From the NCBI GenBank assembly GCA_964611585.1, contig CAZTAK010000015.1:1-47220 (forward strand): a stretch of 47,220 nucleotides of DNA, given 5' to 3'. Source of the DNA: CAZTAK01 sp964611585 (GTDB taxonomy: Bacteria; Pseudomonadota; Alphaproteobacteria; SHVP01). Below the pieces are notes generated by a model. It was not told where the DNA came from. It did no database searches and saw only the letters and a program-made list of their open reading frames with translations. This document shows, in pieces, positions 7,431-19,450 of the stretch (within the stretch, counting starts at the first letter, position 1; each line of letters begins with the position of its first letter). Both the position numbers and the translations under genes were made by a program.

Positions 7431-9812
7431 CTAGTCGGAAGCAGACCCTGCGGTCGGCGGCGGATCGAAGGCCCGGATGGGCGGAAGAGGCGCCGTATAA
7501 CGTTCGACCTCGACCAGTGTGGTCATCGCACTGGGCCCTTGCGCCAACTTTGAGGTGCCCTTGTCGAGAGTCATCATATTGGCGCTACCGTGGACGCAGA
7601 GGCTCCCGGCTTTTCCGGGTTCGAGTGGGTCGAACCAGGCACCGGTGGGCAGCCTCACCACACCGGGACGGATCAAATCGGTGACGACTGCGCCTGCCAG
7701 ACATTCCCCACGATCGTTGTAGACCCTGACGACATCGCCGGATCGAATACCGCGCACCGAGGCATCTTCGGGGTGCAAACAAATGGGTTCCCGGCCGTCG
7801 ATCTTGGATTCGAGACTCACCGCGCCGTTGTCGTATTGGCTGTGAAGCCTGTTGTGAGGCTGATTGGAGATGAGGTGGAGTGGAAACCGCGCCGCTTTGG
7901 GGGAGCCCAGCCACTCCGCGGGCTCCAACCACACGGGATGTCCCGGGCAGTCGTCATACCCAAACCCGTCGATTGTGGACGAGAAAATCTCGATCCGCCC
8001 GGAAGGTGTGCCGAGGGGATTGGCTTGTGGATCCCGACGAAACTCCCGGAACAAGACTTTGGGTATCTCCACTCGCGGAATCTCGAAATGTCCAGCCTCC
8101 CAGAATTCTGGAAACGAAGGGACGTCGATGCTCTCTTCGGCGGTGCGCTGGCGGAATATGTCGTAGAGATGGCTAAGCCATCCCATCTCGTCGCGGCCTT
8201 CGGTATAGGTATCATGGAATCCAAGCCGCGCAGCCAGGTCCGAGAAAATATCGTCGTCATTCCGCGCCTGACCGACAGGATCGATCGCACGATGCATCGC
8301 GAAAAAGACGTTGTCCTGAGGGCCGCAGCCAATATCGTTTCGCTCCAGCGGCGTCGTTGCGGGAAGCACAATATCGGCATGTTTGGCATGCGCGTTCCAC
8401 CAGGGCTCGTGGACGACGATCGTTTCTGGACGCTGCCATGCCTGCAGCAACCGGTTGGTGTCCTGCTGGTGATGGAAGGGATTGCCGCCGGCCCAGTAGA
8501 TGAGGCGGATATCTGGAAATGTCACTCGCCCGCCGTTGTAGTCGATGGTCGTGCCTGGCTGTAACAGCATGTCCGATATGCGCGCGACCGGAACGACGGT
8601 TTTCACCGGGTTTGTTCCCTGCGGCAAACTCGGACCCCTCACGAGACGGGTCGGATCTCCGAGCCGGTTGAGGGAACCGTATCCGAGGCCAAACCCACCG
8701 CCCGGAAGGCCAATCTGACCGACTACAGCGGCCAACGTAATCGCCATCCAGAAGGCTTGTTCACCATGGTCGGCACGCTGCAGGGACCAACTCGCGTTGA
8801 TGAGTGTTCGCGACGACGCAATCTCGCGAGCGAGCTGCCGGATCGACTCGGCCTCTATTCCGGTGATCTGCGCCGCCCAGTCGGCTGTCTTGGCTTGTCC
8901 ATCGGTCTCGCCGAACAGATAGGTTCGAAACTGTTCGTACCCGACGCAATGGGTGGCAAGAAAATCACGATCGCACAAATCGTCTGAGATCAGGGTGTGG
9001 GCCAAGCCCATCATGAAGGCAACATCGGTGTTCGGTCGAATGGGCCACCATTCAGCCTCCAGGTCTTCGCTCGCGTCGTCTCGCAGAGGGCTAATGTTGA
9101 TGAAACGGACGCCTTGTTCCTTGCAGCGGCGCAGCCACACCCTGTTGGTATGCTCGGCAGATCCCCCGGCGACGACTTGACCGTTCTTGTCCGGTACGCC
9201 GCCGAACATGATCATGAGTTGACAGTGCTCTGCAATCATCGGCCAAGTGGTCATCTCGTCCCGCAAATCGTAGATCGACATCCCCAACACTCGAGGCAAA
9301 ATCACTTCACCGGCCGCTAGGCTGTATGTGTTGACGTGGCTTGCATAGCCACCGAATCCGTTCAAAAAGCGGTGCAGTTGGCCTTGGGCATAGTGGAATT
9401 TTCCCGCACTCGACCAGCCATAGCTGCCACCAAATATCGACTCGTTGCCAAACCGGTCACGGATTCGCCGAAGCTCGGTCGCCACGAGGTCGAGCGCCTG
9501 GTCCCAGCCGACGGCGACAAATACATCGTCGCCGCGGCCCGTGACGTTGGCCCGAGGTCCGTTGTCGAGCCACCCCTTGCGCACCATGGGCCGACGGATC
9601 CGTGCTGGGCCATCAACGGCGCCGGGGATGGAACGGCCAAGGGGCGAGGGGTCCGGATCCATGGGAAAAGGGTGCAGGGCGACGATGCGGCCGTTGTCGA
9701 CCTCCACATCGTAGGCACCCCAATGCGTGCTCGTACGCAGCAAGCGTTTCCGCGCCGCAGCGTTTACTGGCTCTTCATCCATGGCACAATCAATCGAGCA
9801 GGTTTGGTTCAT
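7431..9812 (-). CDS. Molybdopterin-dependent oxidoreductase, BisC/TorA (DMSO reductase) family, cytoplasmic form
   Basis: A 793-residue bis-MGD enzyme of the DMSO/TMAO/biotin sulfoxide reductase branch. It has GGSYGWSSAG (128-137), where the second serine of SS (about 135) corresponds to the Mo ligand. Further markers are GGNPFHHQQDTNRLLQAW, HEPWWNAHAKHADIVLPATTPLERND and the C-terminal MGD-binding domain with LISNQPHNRLHSQ and DKGTSKLAQGPSA. These markers separate it from the cysteine or selenocysteine formate dehydrogenase and nitrate reductase branches. No twin-arginine signal or N-terminal 4Fe-4S Cys cluster is present, so it should act in the cytoplasm like BisC, reducing S- or N-oxides. 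No c-type cytochrome partner gene is beside it. ATG 9812 gives the longest form; ATG 9782 is an alternative; neither has a clear ribosome site. Confidence 0.9.
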   Translation of the reverse strand: MNQTCSIDCAMDEEPVNAAARKRLLRTSTHWGAYDVEVDNGRIVALHPFPMDPDPSPLGRSIPGAVDGPARIRRPMVRKGWLDNGPRANVTGRGDDVFVAVGWDQALDLVATELRRIRDRFGNESIFGGSYGWSSAGKFHYAQGQLHRFLNGFGGYASHVNTYSLAAGEVILPRVLGMSIYDLRDEMTTWPMIAEHCQLMIMFGGVPDKNGQVVAGGSAEHTNRVWLRRCKEQGVRFINISPLRDDASEDLEAEWWPIRPNTDVAFMMGLAHTLISDDLCDRDFLATHCVGYEQFRTYLFGETDGQAKTADWAAQITGIEAESIRQLAREIASSRTLINASWSLQRADHGEQAFWMAITLAAVVGQIGLPGGGFGLGYGSLNRLGDPTRLVRGPSLPQGTNPVKTVVPVARISDMLLQPGTTIDYNGGRVTFPDIRLIYWAGGNPFHHQQDTNRLLQAWQRPETIVVHEPWWNAHAKHADIVLPATTPLERNDIGCGPQDNVFFAMHRAIDPVGQARNDDDIFSDLAARLGFHDTYTEGRDEMGWLSHLYDIFRQRTAEESIDVPSFPEFWEAGHFEIPRVEIPKVLFREFRRDPQANPLGTPSGRIEIFSSTIDGFGYDDCPGHPVWLEPAEWLGSPKAARFPLHLISNQPHNRLHSQYDNGAVSLESKIDGREPICLHPEDASVRGIRSGDVVRVYNDRGECLAGAVVTDLIRPGVVRLPTGAWFDPLEPGKAGSLCVHGSANMMTLDKGTSKLAQGPSAMTTLVEVERYTAPLPPIRAFDPPPTAGSASD

Positions 9813-9926
9813 TCAGTAATCTGGGGGCGGCACGAGCGGCGTGCGCCCGGCTTGGTCCGAATCCGTCGCTGCGGTGTTTCGGCGGATTCTCCCGCGGTTC
9901 CCGTTCACGCAGCCCCGGCGTCGGCC

Positions 9927-10781
9927 CTAGTACCTTTCGACTCCCTGCCACTCCTTCATGCCGAGTTCGCGCAGTTCCGGCGGCAACACGGGATTGTGGC
10001 CCGGGTCGAATGCAAAGGGCACTTCGTCTTCGGACCACATATTGGCAAAGGCGCCTCCGCGGATGCGAAAGAGGGCGACAGCGCCGGTAATCGATCCGAA
10101 CGGCCCGTGTTGAATCCCCGGCGGCCGCCAGTAGTAAGCGCCGGTGCGGCGCTGGCCGACATGGCCCGTGATCTGCCCGGCGAGAACGAAGCACTCCTCC
10201 ACCACGGGGTGGGTTTCCTTGATGCCCTTCCAGCCTTCGGGGTGGCTGTGGGGCGTGTAGCAAAACAGATCGGTGTTTTCCCCGGTGCGCGGGTGTTTCC
10301 ACAGATACTTCTGTGCCGGTCGCAGGTACGAGAGGTTCTCATCGATGCCCACCGTCTCCCAGGGCATCTCGAGAATATCCTTGAACTGCACGAGAAGGCT
10401 TTCGTCGAAACTCTCGCTCGCCGGGTCGGCCGCTTCGGTTCGCGGTTCGCCGGTGAAAAAGGTAAGCGCCACGGCGCCGCCCGGTGCCGCGGCGTTGCGC
10501 CGAACGTAACCCGCCGGCAGATAGGCGTAGCAGTTCTCGCGGTAGGCGATGCCGTTGATCTCGATCTCGCCATCGAGGATGTAGATCTCTTCGTCGACCG
10601 AGAGACGTTCGGGGTCCTGCCGCGTCCATCCGGGGGGATAGCGGAGAATGAGGCTCGAATCGCCGCCTTCGTCGTCCATGCTCAACGTCTTGACTTCGAC
10701 GTCCGGTCGGGCGCCCCCGTAGAGCCCCTGTCGCCACGGCAGAACCTGCGCCTGGATGAACTCGATGTGCGGTCGGCCCAT
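9927..10781 (-). CDS. Two-cupin-domain protein (ChrR-like / DUF4437 type)
   Basis: The chain of 284 residues starts MGRPHIEFIQ. The first cupin spans roughly 25-110 (LSVDEEIYILDGEIEINGI, YAYLPAGYVRR). The second spans roughly 165-255 (HSHPEGWKGIKETHPVVEECFVLAGQI, YWRPPGIQHGPFG), with His and Glu residues that could bind a metal. Start choice: GGAGAG lies five bases before the ATG at 10781, so the in-frame ATG at 10793 is less likely. The gene is 114 bases upstream of the BisC-like gene on the same strand, which may place the two in one transcript. Function is unknown; bicupins of this kind include small-molecule dioxygenases and sensors. Confidence 0.8.
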   Translation of the reverse strand: MGRPHIEFIQAQVLPWRQGLYGGARPDVEVKTLSMDDEGGDSSLILRYPPGWTRQDPERLSVDEEIYILDGEIEINGIAYRENCYAYLPAGYVRRNAAAPGGAVALTFFTGEPRTEAADPASESFDESLLVQFKDILEMPWETVGIDENLSYLRPAQKYLWKHPRTGENTDLFCYTPHSHPEGWKGIKETHPVVEECFVLAGQITGHVGQRRTGAYYWRPPGIQHGPFGSITGAVALFRIRGGAFANMWSEDEVPFAFDPGHNPVLPPELRELGMKEWQGVERY

Positions 10782-11203
10782 GATGCTCTCCAATGATGCG
10801 CCGCTTGGCCGCTGCGCGACCGAAGCTACAAATCATATTCTAGTCGGATTCCGCTGTGGTTGCACCATCAAGTTGCGCGCCCGACGCCTTCGATTCCCGG
10901 AACCCGCGGCAGCGATGAGGGGCGAAAGCGAGCGACCACGGCTGGGACATTCACATCGATCTTTCGCCGGATACCGAATACCTAACGCCGACGGGCCGGT
11001 TCATGACTCAGGACGGCGTGCTTTCGGCCGCCAACCCGGCGTGGGACAGGGGCCGCCCGGCCTGACCTGTGTAACCGTCGCGCCCGCAGCCCCGTGTTGG
11101 TGCGCCCGGCCTGATCCTCTCGGCCGCTGCCAGGACCGGCGAGCCTCAGCACAACGGTTTCAGGATGCGAGTGCGGGGTGCGCCCTAGAACAGGTGGCGT
11201 TCC
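10782..11203. other. Intergenic region with a possible coding remnant
   Basis: 422 bases. A plus-strand stretch from about 10922 to 11065 (DHGWDIHIDLSPDTEY, then TGRFMTQDG) has a protein-like composition but no start codon, since a stop precedes it. It may be the tail of a lost gene. AT-rich sequence at 10830-10850 could be the promoter of the cupin gene. Nothing else is recognised. Confidence 0.35.
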
Positions 11204-11854
11204 TCAGCACTCGTACTTTTCGATCACCGGCTCGTCTTCGCCCGCGGCAAGCCATTCCTGCATTGCCGGATGGGCCATGACCGCGTCCGTGTAGGCGCGC
11301 GCGCCCGCGTCCAGTTCGACGCCGTAGGTCACAAAGCGCGACACCACCGGCGCATACATGGCGTCGGCATTAGAAAACGCCCCGAACAAAAACGCACCGC
11401 CGGTCCCGTACTTGCTGCGGCACAGCGCCCAGATGTCCACGATGCGGGCGACATCGCTGCGCGTGTCGGCATCGAGGCCGAAAGAATCGTAGCGCCTGCG
11501 GCAATTCATCGTGCAGGTTTCCCGCAGCGCGGCAAAGCCCGCGTGCATTTCGTGACTGACGCTGCGCGCGAGCGCCCGCGCCTCGCGATCGACAGGCCAA
11601 AGATCCTTTTCAGGAAACCGTTCGGCAGCATATTCGAGGATCGCCAGACTTTCCCACACCGTAACCGGACCGTCCTTGAGCACCGGCACCAGTCCGGCCG
11701 CGGATTGGGCGCGAATGCGCTCAGCCGTCCCGTGCGTATCCAGCGGGATCAGGATTTCCTCGAACGGAATCCCTTGCGCGCGCAGGCCGAGCCAGGCCCG
11801 GAGCGACCAGGACGAGTAGTTCTTGCTGCCAATGACTAGGGTGAGCGAATCCAT
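11204..11854 (-). CDS. Glutathione S-transferase family protein
   Basis: A 216-residue GST. The thioredoxin-like N-domain contains GSKNYSSWSLRAWLGL (about 8-23), with the Ser/Tyr cluster used for glutathione activation, then GLVPVLKDG and VWESLAILEYAAERFP (the cis-Pro and Glu-Ser glutathione-binding motif). The C-terminal helical domain includes EMHAGFAALRETCTMNCRRRY and FGAFSNADAMYAPVVSRF. The start at 11854 is chosen because AAGGAT lies six bases upstream and family members begin just there; the open frame extends 17 codons further. It is divergent from the aminopeptidase gene with a partial palindromic element between them. Confidence 0.9.
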   Translation of the reverse strand: MDSLTLVIGSKNYSSWSLRAWLGLRAQGIPFEEILIPLDTHGTAERIRAQSAAGLVPVLKDGPVTVWESLAILEYAAERFPEKDLWPVDREARALARSVSHEMHAGFAALRETCTMNCRRRYDSFGLDADTRSDVARIVDIWALCRSKYGTGGAFLFGAFSNADAMYAPVVSRFVTYGVELDAGARAYTDAVMAHPAMQEWLAAGEDEPVIEKYEC

Positions 11855-11885
11855 GACGTATCCTTCGGGCGGCGGCCTGCACAAA

Positions 11886-11960
11886 CTTCTTGAAGAGTCG
11901 AGCAATCCTACCCGAAACGCCTGAATCGCGCCGGTTCAAGACCTTCGGATATTACTCTAG
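11886..11960. repeat. Palindromic repeat element E1 (partial H1-H2 type, second hairpin only)
   Basis: Contains the family's linker (AACTTCTTGAAGA), then CGAGCAAT ... GCGCCGGTTCAAG ... GGATATTACTCTAG. This matches the H2 half of the full copy at 19451-19589 with several changes. It is the only copy lying between divergent genes and not at a stop codon. Confidence 0.75.
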
Positions 11961-11998
11961 GCTAGACGCTCGGTGCCTCTGCCGGGAGAGATTTGATC

Positions 11999-13370
<1,372 letters not shown>

Positions 13371-13378
<8 letters not shown>

Positions 13379-13835
13379 GCGAAAGGCGGCCCGTGCGCGC
13401 CCGGCGGGGCCGGGGCATTTGCTGTTCGTCTATGGCACTTTGAGGCGCGATCTCCGAGCACCGGCATGGGACCGCCTGCGGCCGCTGGGGCGTTTCTTCG
13501 ACTATGGCGTCATCGGCGCGCGCATGTTCGATGTCGGCGGCTATCCCGGAATCATTTTTTGTGACGGCGCGCGCGTGCACGGCGAAGTCTTTGCCTTGAC
13601 GGCGCCGGCCGTCGCGCTCGCGCAACTCGACGCCTACGAGGGGGTCGAGGGCGGGCCCCAGCCCTGGGCGGCGCAGTACCGGCGCGAAACCGCCACCGTC
13701 GCGACCCGCCGCCACGGCAGCATCGCCACCTGGGCCTACGTCTTTATCCGTCCGCACGATCACTATCCGGCGATCGCCGGGGGCGACTATGTCCGGTATT
13801 GCCGCGCTCCGCTCCCCGCTTCACCGCCTGAATAA
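13371..13835 (+). CDS. Gamma-glutamylcyclotransferase (AIG2-like) family protein
   Basis: A 154-residue protein. LLFVYGTLRRDLR near residues 17-29 is the substrate-binding YGTL motif of the GGCT/AIG2 fold, and LDAYEGVEGG (about 85-94) carries the Glu expected as catalytic acid/base. The start at 13371 overlaps the aminopeptidase stop, so the pair is likely one operon. This pairing would fit peptide or glutathione breakdown, but the substrate is not known: the fold also covers gamma-glutamylamine cyclotransferases. Confidence 0.82.
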
Positions 13836-13922
13836 GGGGTACGTTTTTGAGTCGACTGGACATCTGCTAATTTGATTCAGTAACGCGCCGGATTTTCGCA
13901 ATCGAGAGACCCGTTCCACGGG

Positions 13923-14285
13923 ATGGAGGCGACCCTGCCGCCCGATCTCAGCAGCCAGAAAGCGCTGTCGCTGTGGTCCGCCGTGATCGGCGATTCGGTG
14001 CGTGCGCAGGGGCCGGACCTGTCGGCGCGGCAGATGGCGATTATGCTGTCAGTCTATCTCGACCCGCCGGCCCGCACGGTTCGCCTGCTTGCCGCCGAAC
14101 TGGAGATTTCGAAGCTGGCCGTGACCCGCGCCCTCGACGTGCTCTCGAAACTGGGCTTCGTGCGCCGCGCGCGCGATCCCGACGACAAACGCAGCGTCCT
14201 GATTCACCGCACCGTCAAGGGCTCGGTGTACCTGAGCGAGTTCAGCGACCTCGTCATCGCCGCAGTCCGCACGCTGGAGGCCTAG
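13923..14285 (+). CDS. Short MarR-type winged-helix regulator
   Basis: A 120-residue protein with a winged-helix DNA-binding core: LSARQMAIMLSVYLDPPARTVRLLAAELEISKLAVTRALDVL (recognition helix) followed by the wing GFVRRARDPDDKRSVLI. The last helix is short, so the dimer interface is reduced compared with usual MarR proteins of about 140-160 residues. Its effector and targets are unknown. The TAG stop (14283-14285) is the first triplet of palindromic element E2, which separates it from the convergent dehydrogenase gene. Confidence 0.8.
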   Translation: MEATLPPDLSSQKALSLWSAVIGDSVRAQGPDLSARQMAIMLSVYLDPPARTVRLLAAELEISKLAVTRALDVLSKLGFVRRARDPDDKRSVLIHRTVKGSVYLSEFSDLVIAAVRTLEA

Positions 14286-14522
14286 CGCAAATCCCGAGCC
14301 GGCGGAATCGCCGGCGACGACGATTTGCGTTCCAGAGCAGCATCCGTTCAGGTGGAATCGCTTTCGGCGATCACTGAACGGATAAAATTGCTCTAGCTTC
14401 TTGAAAACTAGAGCAATTTTATCCGACGGATTGAACCGCGCCGGTTCAATCCCTGCGGATATTGCTCTATGTCAAAGGGATAGAGCTTTTCGCGTGAGCG
14501 TATGCGAACGGGAAAAGCTCTA
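14283..14522. repeat. Composite palindromic element E2 (H0-[H1-H2]-H3)
   Basis: Four hairpins in a row. H0 (14287-14329): GCAAATC/GATTTGC arms around GCCGGCG-GAAT-CGCCGGC. H1 (14334-14394): AGAGCA...TGCTCT around ATCCGTTCAG/CTGAACGGAT. H2 (14409-14469): TAGAGCAAT/ATTGCTCTA around GGATTGAACCG-CGC-CGGTTCAATCC. H3 (14481-14522): TAGAGCTTTTC/GAAAAGCTCTA. It fills the whole space between two convergent genes, and its ends form both stop codons. Bases H0 and H3 recur without H1-H2 at 31588-31692. Confidence 0.93.
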
Positions 14523-15448
14523 GTACCCGGCGTCGCGGTCGACCCGGTTGAGGAGCGCCTCGCCGGCCCGCGCGCGGCGGAGATTTTCGAATACCTGCGG
14601 TGCGGCCGAGACCGGGTCGGTGCGGCTGGCGATGTGGGGCGTCAGGATCACTTTGAGGTGGGTCCAGAACGGATGGGTGGCGGGCAAGGGTTCCGACACG
14701 AACACATCGAGTGCCGCCCCCGACAGGTGGCCCGAATTCAGCGCCGCCAGCAGATCGTCCTCGACGATCAGCGCACCGCGCGCCGGATTGACCAGGGCGG
14801 CACCCTCGGGAAGGTGTGAAAGCATCGCCGCATCGAGGAGGTTCCGCGTACCGGATGTCAGCGGCAGCAGCAGCACCAGCACGTCCGTGCACGCCAGCAG
14901 CGCCCCCAACCCCTCTTTGCCGTGGTGGCACTTTACGCCTGGGACTTCTTTCGGGGTACGGCTCCAGCCGCCAACCGAAAAGCCGAGTGCACCGAGTTTT
15001 TGCGCCGCATCGGTGCCGAGCGCGCCGAGGCCGAGAATCCCGACGCGCGTGTCGGAGGGGCTCTGGACCGTGCCGGGAGACCAGGTCCTGGCCGCCTGCG
15101 CGGCCGCGTAACTAAGCGCCCCGCGGTGAAATTGCAGCACCGCATGAACCACATAGGCGGTCATGCGTGCGGTCAAAGCGTCATCCACCAGCCGCACCAC
15201 GGGCAAATCCGGCGGCAGGTCCGGGTCGGCGAGAATGCCGTCGACTCCGGCCCCGCCCGAGGTGATGAAGCGCAGGTTGGGATAACGCGAGATCTCGCCC
15301 TTGGGCGGCTTCCAGGTCAGCATCGCCTCAACCGCGCCGGCGCCGGTCTCGACCGGGCCGATCGCCACCTCGAGTTGGGGCGCCGCCTCTGCGAGTGCCT
15401 CCACCCATTCGTCCGCGATACCGCGCGGTAGGCCCGACAAGACGAGCA

Positions 15449-15449
<1 letters not shown>
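14520..15449 (-). CDS. D-2-hydroxyacid dehydrogenase, GhrA-like (glyoxylate/hydroxypyruvate reductase type)
   Basis: A 309-residue NAD(P)H-dependent dehydrogenase. The cofactor domain starts GILGLGALGTDAA (about 138-150, GxGxxG). The catalytic side has NPARGALIVEDDLLAAL with the substrate Arg, ALDVFVSEPLPATHPFW with the Glu, and LTPHIASRT with the catalytic His. SGGAGVDGIL near 64-73 binds the carboxylate. Enzymes of this branch reduce glyoxylate, hydroxypyruvate or similar 2-oxoacids. Its ATG overlaps the stop of yejF by one base (TGATG), so it is the last gene of the peptide-transport operon. Its TAG stop is the terminus of palindromic element E2. Confidence 0.88.
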
Positions 15450-17071
<1,622 letters not shown>

Positions 17072-17082
17072 GCGCAGTCCGC

Positions 17083-18156
17083 TCAGCCCTGAATTTTGCG
17101 CGGGTCGTAGGCGTCGCGCACCGCTTCGCCGATGAAGACCACCAGGGTCAGCATGATCGCGAGAACAAAAAAGCTCGTGATCCCGAGCCACGGAGCGTGA
17201 AGATTGGCCTTGCCCTGGGCCACCATTTCGCCGAGCGAAGCCGACCCCGGGGGCAGGCCAAAGCCGAGAAAATCGAGCGAGGTGAGAACGGTGATCGAGC
17301 CCCCGACGATGAACGGCATGAAGGTGACGGTGGCGACCATGGCATTGGGAAAGAGATGCTTGAACATGATTTTCGGGTTCGAGACACCGAGCGCGCGTGC
17401 GGCGCGCACGTAGTCGAGGTTGCGGGCGCGCAGAAACTCAGCCCGCACGACGCCGACCAGCGCCATCCAGCTGAACAACAGCATCAGGCCCAGCAGCCAC
17501 CAGAAATTGGGTTCGACGATGCTCGCCAGAATTATCAGCAGGTACAGCGTCGGCATGCCCGACCAGATCTCGATGAATCGCTGAAAGATGAGGTCGGTCC
17601 AGCCGCCAAAATAGCCCTGCACCGCACCGGCAATGACGCCGACGATGGACGAGAAAAAGGTCAGCACCAGCCCGAACAGCACCGAAATGCGGAACCCGTA
17701 GATGAGCCTCGCCACTACGTCGCGGCCCTGGTCGTCAGTGCCGAGCCAGTTGACGGAGGAGGGCGGCGCTGGCGCCGGGACCGGCAGATCGAAATTAATG
17801 GTGCGATAGCTGAACTCGACCATCGGCCAGATCATCCAGCCTTTTTCGCGGATCAAGTCCTTGACAAAGGGATCGCGGTAATCGGCGTTGGTGTCGAAAT
17901 CGCCGCCGAAGTGCGTCTCCCGGTAATCGGTGAGCACCGGCGAAAGCAACTCGCCGTCGTACCAGATGAGCAGGGGCCGGTCGTTGACCAGAAATTCAGC
18001 GAACAGCGACACGAAAAACAGAAACAGAAAAATCCGCAGCGACCAGTAGCCGCGCCTGTTGGCCGTGAAGTTTCGCCACCGCCTCTTGTTCAGCGGCGAA
18101 ATGCGAATGCCCAGGAATTGCGACGGGCCCGCCGTGGCGGGAACCAGCTCAGACAT
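17083..18156 (-). CDS. yejE: Peptide ABC transporter permease
   Basis: A 357-residue inner-membrane permease. It has an N-terminal transmembrane segment, a periplasmic loop of about 100 residues, and a BPD transport domain with five more segments (VARLIYGFRISVLFGLVLTF onward). The EAA-type coupling loop is RAARALGVSNPKIMFKHLFP. WYDGELLSPVLTDYRETHFGGDF is a form usual for YejE. ATG 18156 has GAGGTG four bases upstream and overlaps the yejB stop by eight bases; an earlier in-frame ATG at 18174 lacks such a site. Confidence 0.93.
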   Translation of the reverse strand: MSELVPATAGPSQFLGIRISPLNKRRWRNFTANRRGYWSLRIFLFLFFVSLFAEFLVNDRPLLIWYDGELLSPVLTDYRETHFGGDFDTNADYRDPFVKDLIREKGWMIWPMVEFSYRTINFDLPVPAPAPPSSVNWLGTDDQGRDVVARLIYGFRISVLFGLVLTFFSSIVGVIAGAVQGYFGGWTDLIFQRFIEIWSGMPTLYLLIILASIVEPNFWWLLGLMLLFSWMALVGVVRAEFLRARNLDYVRAARALGVSNPKIMFKHLFPNAMVATVTFMPFIVGGSITVLTSLDFLGFGLPPGSASLGEMVAQGKANLHAPWLGITSFFVLAIMLTLVVFIGEAVRDAYDPRKIQG

Positions 18157-19267
18157 CGCGCACCTCGAAATCAATGCGCGGATCGATGACCACGTAGGCG
18201 AGATCGCCGATCAGATTGAAAATGAGACCGAGAAGGGTAAAGAAAAATAACGTCCCGAACATAACCGGGTAATCGCGGTTGATGATGGCTTCAAACCCCA
18301 AGAGACCAAGCCCGTCCAACGAGAAGATAATTTCGATCAGCAGCGAACTGCCGAACAGGATGCCAATAAAGGCGCTGGGAAATCCGGCGATTACGATCAG
18401 CATCGCGTTGCGGAAAACGTGGCCGTAGAGCACGCGCCGTTCGGTCAGCCCCTTGGCGCGGGCCGTCATGACATACTGCTTGTTGATCTCGTCGATAAAA
18501 GAGTTCTTGGTCAGCATGGTGAGCCCGGCAAAGCCGCCGATGACCATGGCGAGAATTGGCAAAAAGATGTGCCAGAAATAATCGAGCACTTTGTCCAAGA
18601 CGTTCAGGTCGCGCCAGTTCTCAGACACCAGGCCGCGCAGCGGAAACCAGTCGAAGTAAGAACCACCGGCAAACAGCACGATCAGCAGGACGGCGAACAG
18701 AAAACTCGGAACCGCGTTACCGACGATGACGACTCCGCTGGTCCAGATATCCATGCGCGAACCATCGCGAACCGCCTTGGCGATGCCCAGCGGGATCGAG
18801 ATGAGATAGACCAGAATGGTGGTCCAGAGCCCGATCGAAATCGACACCGGCATCTTGTCGATCACGAGATCGATGACGCTGGTATCGCGGAAGTAGCTGT
18901 CGCCGAAATCGAAGCGCACATAGTTTCCCATCATCAGGAAAAAGCGCTCGTACATCGGCTTGTCGAAGCCATAGAGCTTTTCGATTTCCTTGATGAACGC
19001 CGGATCGAGGCCCTGGGCGCCGCGGTACTTCGACGTCGTGCCGCTGTCGGTGGGCGCGGACCGCTCCTGCGCCGATCCGCCTCCGGTCTCCGCCCCGGCG
19101 TCGCCGGTAATGCGCACGGTGGCATCGACCGCAGTGCCGGTAATCTCGGCGATCAGCTGTTCGACCGGGCCGCCGGGCGCTGCCTGGACGATGAAAAAGT
19201 TGATCACCATGATCCCGAACAGCGTCGGGATAATCAGCAAGAGCCGCCGGATGATGTAGTTCAGCAT
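18149..19267 (-). CDS. yejB: Peptide ABC transporter permease
   Basis: A 372-residue permease. The first segment is MLNYIIRRLLLIIPTLFGIMVINF. A periplasmic stretch follows with an insert rich in Gly, Ser and Thr (about 45-80), then LYGFDKPMYERFFLMMGNYVRFDFGDSYFRD. The BPD domain ends in the coupling loop TARAKGLTERRVLYGHVFRNAM. It forms the membrane channel with YejE. It is the first gene after the two binding-protein genes; a gap of about 320 bases holding element E3 lies between, so its expression may be lower than or independent of theirs. Confidence 0.93.
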   Translation of the reverse strand: MLNYIIRRLLLIIPTLFGIMVINFFIVQAAPGGPVEQLIAEITGTAVDATVRITGDAGAETGGGSAQERSAPTDSGTTSKYRGAQGLDPAFIKEIEKLYGFDKPMYERFFLMMGNYVRFDFGDSYFRDTSVIDLVIDKMPVSISIGLWTTILVYLISIPLGIAKAVRDGSRMDIWTSGVVIVGNAVPSFLFAVLLIVLFAGGSYFDWFPLRGLVSENWRDLNVLDKVLDYFWHIFLPILAMVIGGFAGLTMLTKNSFIDEINKQYVMTARAKGLTERRVLYGHVFRNAMLIVIAGFPSAFIGILFGSSLLIEIIFSLDGLGLLGFEAIINRDYPVMFGTLFFFTLLGLIFNLIGDLAYVVIDPRIDFEVRDV

Positions 19268-19450
19268 TACGTGCCTTGAGTCTGCGGCGCCGGGCTGCGG
19301 TCCGAGGCGGTGCCGATCCTAGGGTTGCGACTCTGACATTTCGATCCCTCGATGTCAGCCCGCACGCCCAGGCTCACTTTTTGATTCTGTTCAATTCATG
19401 TTGACATTTGGTGCCCGTTTCGTCGCCACCAAATATCGGATTTGAACACC
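19268..19450. other. Upstream part of the yejB / YejA-like gap
   Basis: With element E3 this forms a gap of about 320 bases. This part has a moderately AT-rich run (about 19375-19450) that may hold a promoter for yejB; no clear hexamer pair was fixed. Confidence 0.35.

Noticed and set aside
9336..10796. Rightward frame of 486 codons
   Set aside because: It lies wholly antisense to the BisC-like and cupin genes, both of which have clear motifs. The translation has the low-complexity look of a mirror frame.
14283..14522. Hairpin cluster as a structured small RNA gene or riboswitch
   Set aside because: Copies lie between convergent genes and at gene ends in both orientations and in decayed states, which fits a dispersed repeat better than a regulatory RNA of one gene.
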